From Aeromicrobium ginsengisoli (GTDB taxonomy: Bacteria > Actinomycetota > Actinomycetes > Propionibacteriales > Nocardioidaceae), in the NCBI RefSeq assembly GCF_004134905.2, contig NZ_SDPQ02000003.1, forward strand, positions 372,001 to 436,000: DNA of 64,000 bases, written 5' to 3'. The translations under genes and the position numbers were made by a program. A model generated the notes under the pieces. It worked only from the letters and a program-made list of their open reading frames with translations, ran no database searches and was not told the DNA's origin. Shown here piece after piece: positions 61,424 through 64,000 of this stretch. How positions within the stretch are numbered: position 1 is the first letter of the stretch; each line of letters begins with the position of its first letter.

Positions 61424-62635
61424 ATGACCCAGAGCGATCCCGGCAGTCCAGCGTGGCGACATGAAGCACGGGCCAAGCTGCTCGCGTTCTCCCGCCAGTC
61501 CTGGCGCCAGGAGGGCGGCTTCTTCTGGCTCGACGACTCCGGAACACCTGATCGCGACAAGGTCCTCGAGCTCTGGATCAACGCCCGGATGACGTACGTC
61601 TTCTCGCTCGCGCACCTCGCAGGGGACGACGACGCCCAGCGGCTGGCCGGCCACGGCGTACGCGCGCTGTCGACGGTGTTCCACGACGAGGTCAACGGTG
61701 GCTGGTACGACCGGGTCGAGTTCGACGGTGACGTGCCAGAGCGTACGAAGGGTTGCTACGGGCATGCGTTCGTCCTCCTCGCAGCGGCAAGCGCCAAGGC
61801 CGCCGGCGCCGACGGGGCCGACGACCTGTTGACCGAGGCGGCGCGCATCCACGGGCAGAAGTTCTGGGATCCCGACGAGGGTCGCTGCGTCGAGGAGGTC
61901 AGCGAGGACTGGTCCACGGTCGACGGCTATCGCGGCGCCAACAGCAACATGCACTCCGTCGAGGCCTACCTCGTTGCCGCCGACGTCACGGGTGACGACG
62001 TCTGGCGGCGTCGGGCCCTGTCGATCTGCGAGCGCATCATCGGCATCCATGCCCGTGCGCACGAGTGGCGCATCCCCGAGCACTACGACCACGACTGGAC
62101 GCCGCTGCCGTCGTACAACGAGGACCAGCCGGCCGACCCGTTCCGGCCCTTCGGCTCGACGCCGGGTCACGCGTTCGAATGGGCCCGCCTGCTGCTCCAG
62201 CTCGCCGCCGGACTCGAGTCGCCGCGGCCGTGGATCGAGGAGGCCGCCGAGGCGCTCTTCGCCCAGGCCGTCGACGACGCGGTCAGCGACGAGGAGCCCG
62301 GGCTGCCCTACACGACCAACTGGCACGGCGAGCCGATCGTCGAGGAGCGGTTCCACTGGGTCATCGCCGAGGCGGTGCTGGCTGCGGAGGCGCTGCACAC
62401 GTGGACCGGCAAGCAGATCTACGCCGGTCTCGCCGAGCGCTGGTGGTCGGAGATCGACGAGCACTACATCGACCACGAGACCGGGGCGTGGCACCACGAG
62501 CTCTCCCCCGCGATGCACCAGACGACACGCACGTGGCGGGGCAAGCCCGACGCCTATCACGCGTTCAACGCGCTGACCCTCCCTGACCTGCCGCTCGCGC
62601 CGTCGGCCGCCCTCACTCTCGGGGCCGGCGCATGA
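61424..62635 (+). CDS. AGE-family sugar isomerase/epimerase (mannose isomerase-like)
   Basis: A 403-residue protein with the alpha/alpha-barrel AGE fold: NARMTYVFSLAHL, NSNMHSVEAYLVAA, PEHYDHDWTPLPSYN, FGSTPGHAFEWARLLLQL and ERFHWVIAEAVLAAEAL. The conserved histidines of the YihS/mannose isomerase group are present. It probably interconverts mannose and fructose or a similar pair. It overlaps the PfkB kinase gene by four bases, which suggests that the kinase takes its product. Confidence 0.87.
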   Translation: MTQSDPGSPAWRHEARAKLLAFSRQSWRQEGGFFWLDDSGTPDRDKVLELWINARMTYVFSLAHLAGDDDAQRLAGHGVRALSTVFHDEVNGGWYDRVEFDGDVPERTKGCYGHAFVLLAAASAKAAGADGADDLLTEAARIHGQKFWDPDEGRCVEEVSEDWSTVDGYRGANSNMHSVEAYLVAADVTGDDVWRRRALSICERIIGIHARAHEWRIPEHYDHDWTPLPSYNEDQPADPFRPFGSTPGHAFEWARLLLQLAAGLESPRPWIEEAAEALFAQAVDDAVSDEEPGLPYTTNWHGEPIVEERFHWVIAEAVLAAEALHTWTGKQIYAGLAERWWSEIDEHYIDHETGAWHHELSPAMHQTTRTWRGKPDAYHAFNALTLPDLPLAPSAALTLGAGA

Positions 62636-63522
62636 CCGCGCTGATCGTCGGCGAGGCGCTCGTCGACGTCGTGCAGCGCCCCGGTGCGGAGCCCGAACCG
62701 CACGCCGGCGGATCACCGTTCAACGTCGCGGTCGGGCTTTCGCGCCTCGACGTGCCGACCCGGCTCGCTGCCCAGCTCGCCGACGACGCGTACGGTGACC
62801 TGCTGCGGAACCGGCTCCATGAGTCCGACGTCGCCCTCGACGTGCTCGAGCCCGTTCCCGCCCGTACGTCCAGCGCACGGGCGACGCTCGCGGAGGACGG
62901 CAGTGCGTCGTACGAGTTCGACCTCACGTGGGATCCCGCAGCCCTGCCGGATCCGGGCGAGTTCGAGGTCGTCCACGTCGGCTCGCTCGGCACGTCCCTC
63001 GAGCCTGGTGCCGCGCTGGTCGCCGACCTCGTCGTGATGGCCGACGCCCTCGGCGTGCCGGTGTCGTACGACCCCAACGTCCGGCTCACGGTCGAGCCGG
63101 ATCCCGAGGCGTGGCGGCGTGCGTTCGAGGCCATCGCGCCGCACGCCGGCATCATCAAGATGAGTGATGAGGACGCCGCCGCGCTGTTCCCCGGCGAGGC
63201 GCCCGGAGCACTCGCCCAGCGGCTCGCCGCCGACGGGGCACTCGTGGCGATCACGCTCGGTGGCGACGGCGCGGTCGTCGCCAACGCGCAGGTCGTCGCG
63301 ACGATCGAGCCGGCAACAGTCTCGGTCGTCGACACGATCGGCGCCGGTGACTCGTTCATGGCGGCGATGCTCGCGTGGTGCTCGGCGTACTCGTGGCCGG
63401 CGGCTGGCGAGCTCGACCTCACGGAGCTCACCGACCTCGGGATGTACGCCTCGAGCGCAGCGGCGATCACCTGCTCCCGGCCCGGGGCCGACCCGCCGCG
63501 CACCGCCGACCTCACGCCCTGA
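62632..63522 (+). CDS. PfkB-family sugar kinase (fructokinase-like)
   Basis: A 296-residue kinase: first signature HAGGSPFNVAVGLSRLDVP and second signature VVDTIGAGDSFMAAML with the catalytic Asp. It phosphorylates a sugar, most likely fructose made by the isomerase upstream. The translational overlap (ATGA) supports a shared pathway. The gene is followed 25 bases later by an MFS gene. Confidence 0.9.
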   Translation: MTALIVGEALVDVVQRPGAEPEPHAGGSPFNVAVGLSRLDVPTRLAAQLADDAYGDLLRNRLHESDVALDVLEPVPARTSSARATLAEDGSASYEFDLTWDPAALPDPGEFEVVHVGSLGTSLEPGAALVADLVVMADALGVPVSYDPNVRLTVEPDPEAWRRAFEAIAPHAGIIKMSDEDAAALFPGEAPGALAQRLAADGALVAITLGGDGAVVANAQVVATIEPATVSVVDTIGAGDSFMAAMLAWCSAYSWPAAGELDLTELTDLGMYASSAAAITCSRPGADPPRTADLTP

Positions 63523-63547
63523 CGTCGCGCCCTGCCACGATGGGGTG

Positions 63548-64000
63548 ATGCGTCGCGCCGTGGCTCCCCTGCTCATTGTGACGGTGGCGCTCGTGCTCGC
63601 CGACTCCGCGGTGGTGACACTCGCACTGCCCGACATCCTCGTGCACCTCGACGCATCCGTCGGTCAGGTCGCGTGGGTCCTGATCGCGTACAACCTGGTG
63701 CTGGGCCTCGCTGCCGTGCCCGCGGCGATGGGCTTCTCGCGCGCGCAGCCACGCGTCTTCAGCGCGGCGGGCATCGCGGTGTTCGCCGGCTCGTCAGCGG
63801 TGTGCGCCGTCGCGGACTCGATCGACGTCCTGATCGCCGCGCGCTGCTTCCAGGCGGTCGGGGGTGCGTTGGCGTTGATCGGCTGCCTCGAGCTGCTCGT
63901 CGCGGCGTACGGCGAACGGCGCGGCGTCGCCTCGTGGGTCACGGCCGGGGTGGTCGGCACCGCGTTCGGACCGGTCGTCGGCGGGTTGCTGACCCAGGCG
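63548..64000 (+). CDS. MFS transporter, N-terminal part (runs off the window)
   Basis: The frame from ATG 63548 stays open to the end of the window (151 codons). It begins MRRAVAPLLIVTVALVLADSAVVTLALPDILVHLD, which is helix 1 of a DHA-type MFS protein (motif D1), and continues with helices 2-5 and GTAFGPVVGGLLTQA, near the antiporter motif. The loop after helix 2 lacks the usual GRK element (GFSRAQPR stands there). It may carry the sugar for the isomerase/kinase pair or be an unrelated exporter. Confidence 0.85.
   Translation, partial: MRRAVAPLLIVTVALVLADSAVVTLALPDILVHLDASVGQVAWVLIAYNLVLGLAAVPAAMGFSRAQPRVFSAAGIAVFAGSSAVCAVADSIDVLIAARCFQAVGGALALIGCLELLVAAYGERRGVASWVTAGVVGTAFGPVVGGLLTQA

Overview
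The window is about 70% GC, densely packed, and uses GTG starts and overlapping ATGA or GTGA junctions freely. The dnaK-grpE-dnaJ-hspR order, the ECF sigma factor with YciI partners, the DUF222/HNH gene, the actinobacterial TrhO, the DUF6297 and GPP34 genes and the EtfD-like iron-sulfur reductase all point to a high-GC actinobacterium. Nocardioidaceae (Nocardioides or Aeromicrobium-like) is my best guess, from gene content only. I see no rRNA, tRNA, CRISPR array, prophage or insertion sequence, and no gene-free stretch longer than 300 bases.

Layout. 1-2.7 kb: the end of an LPxTG surface protein, a GNAT protein, a lipoprotein, and an RDD membrane protein next to a broken RDD remnant. 2.7-6.8 kb: the heat-shock operon dnaK-grpE-dnaJ-hspR. 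6.9-10.9 kb: lipoproteins, including one with a duplicated metallopeptidase domain, and an MFS carrier. 11-13 kb: an ECF sigma factor with two YciI/DGPF proteins behind a recognisable promoter. 13-18.6 kb: a secreted protein, a small membrane protein with its TetR regulator, trhO, a DUF202 protein, a cupin and an amidase. 18.6-25.5 kb: a secreted metzincin, map, and an ABC exporter with a two-component system. 25.5-29.4 kb: a frameshifted DUF222/HNH gene and a MaoC/acyl-CoA dehydrogenase/SDR operon. 30-33.2 kb: a TPP riboswitch controlling an ECF thiamin-precursor transporter. 33.2-41.6 kb: an amine-oxidase-like flavoprotein, a GPP34 gene with a start-occluding hairpin, a Nudix-like protein, a GNAT, an MFS carrier and the EtfD-like reductase. 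41.7-50.2 kb: a TPR/BTAD regulator with a small membrane protein, an ABC/DUF6297 pair, a TetR/MFS/DUF1772 efflux unit and a matrixin-like protease. 50.2-57.7 kb: a histidine-utilization operon (hutH-hutU-M20-hutF-hutI) with a divergent IclR regulator. 57.7-64 kb: a secreted S15-type hydrolase, an ABC pair, a sugar epimerase/isomerase plus PfkB kinase, and the start of an MFS gene.

How the parts work together. The hut operon should take histidine to urocanate, imidazolonepropionate, formiminoglutamate and formylglutamate. There is no recognisable HutG; an M20 amidohydrolase sits where the last step is needed. The YkoE/EcfT/fused-EcfA operon imports a thiamin precursor under TPP control. The MaoC/ACAD/SDR operon (fatty-acyl-CoA oxidation) is matched elsewhere in the window by the EtfD-like reductase, which in mycobacteria accepts electrons from acyl-CoA dehydrogenases through ETF. 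Several local regulators have clear palindromes or direct repeats at their likely targets.

The most unusual signals are these: a 14-bp hairpin that would bury the ribosome binding site and start codon of the GPP34 gene; heptamer repeats exactly 22 bp apart between the BTAD regulator and a 94-residue membrane protein; a dispersed palindrome (core TTGAGCTTGTCGAA) that is also found in frame inside grpE, hutF, hutH and the etfD-like gene; and a metallopeptidase lipoprotein whose second copy of the domain has lost its zinc site.
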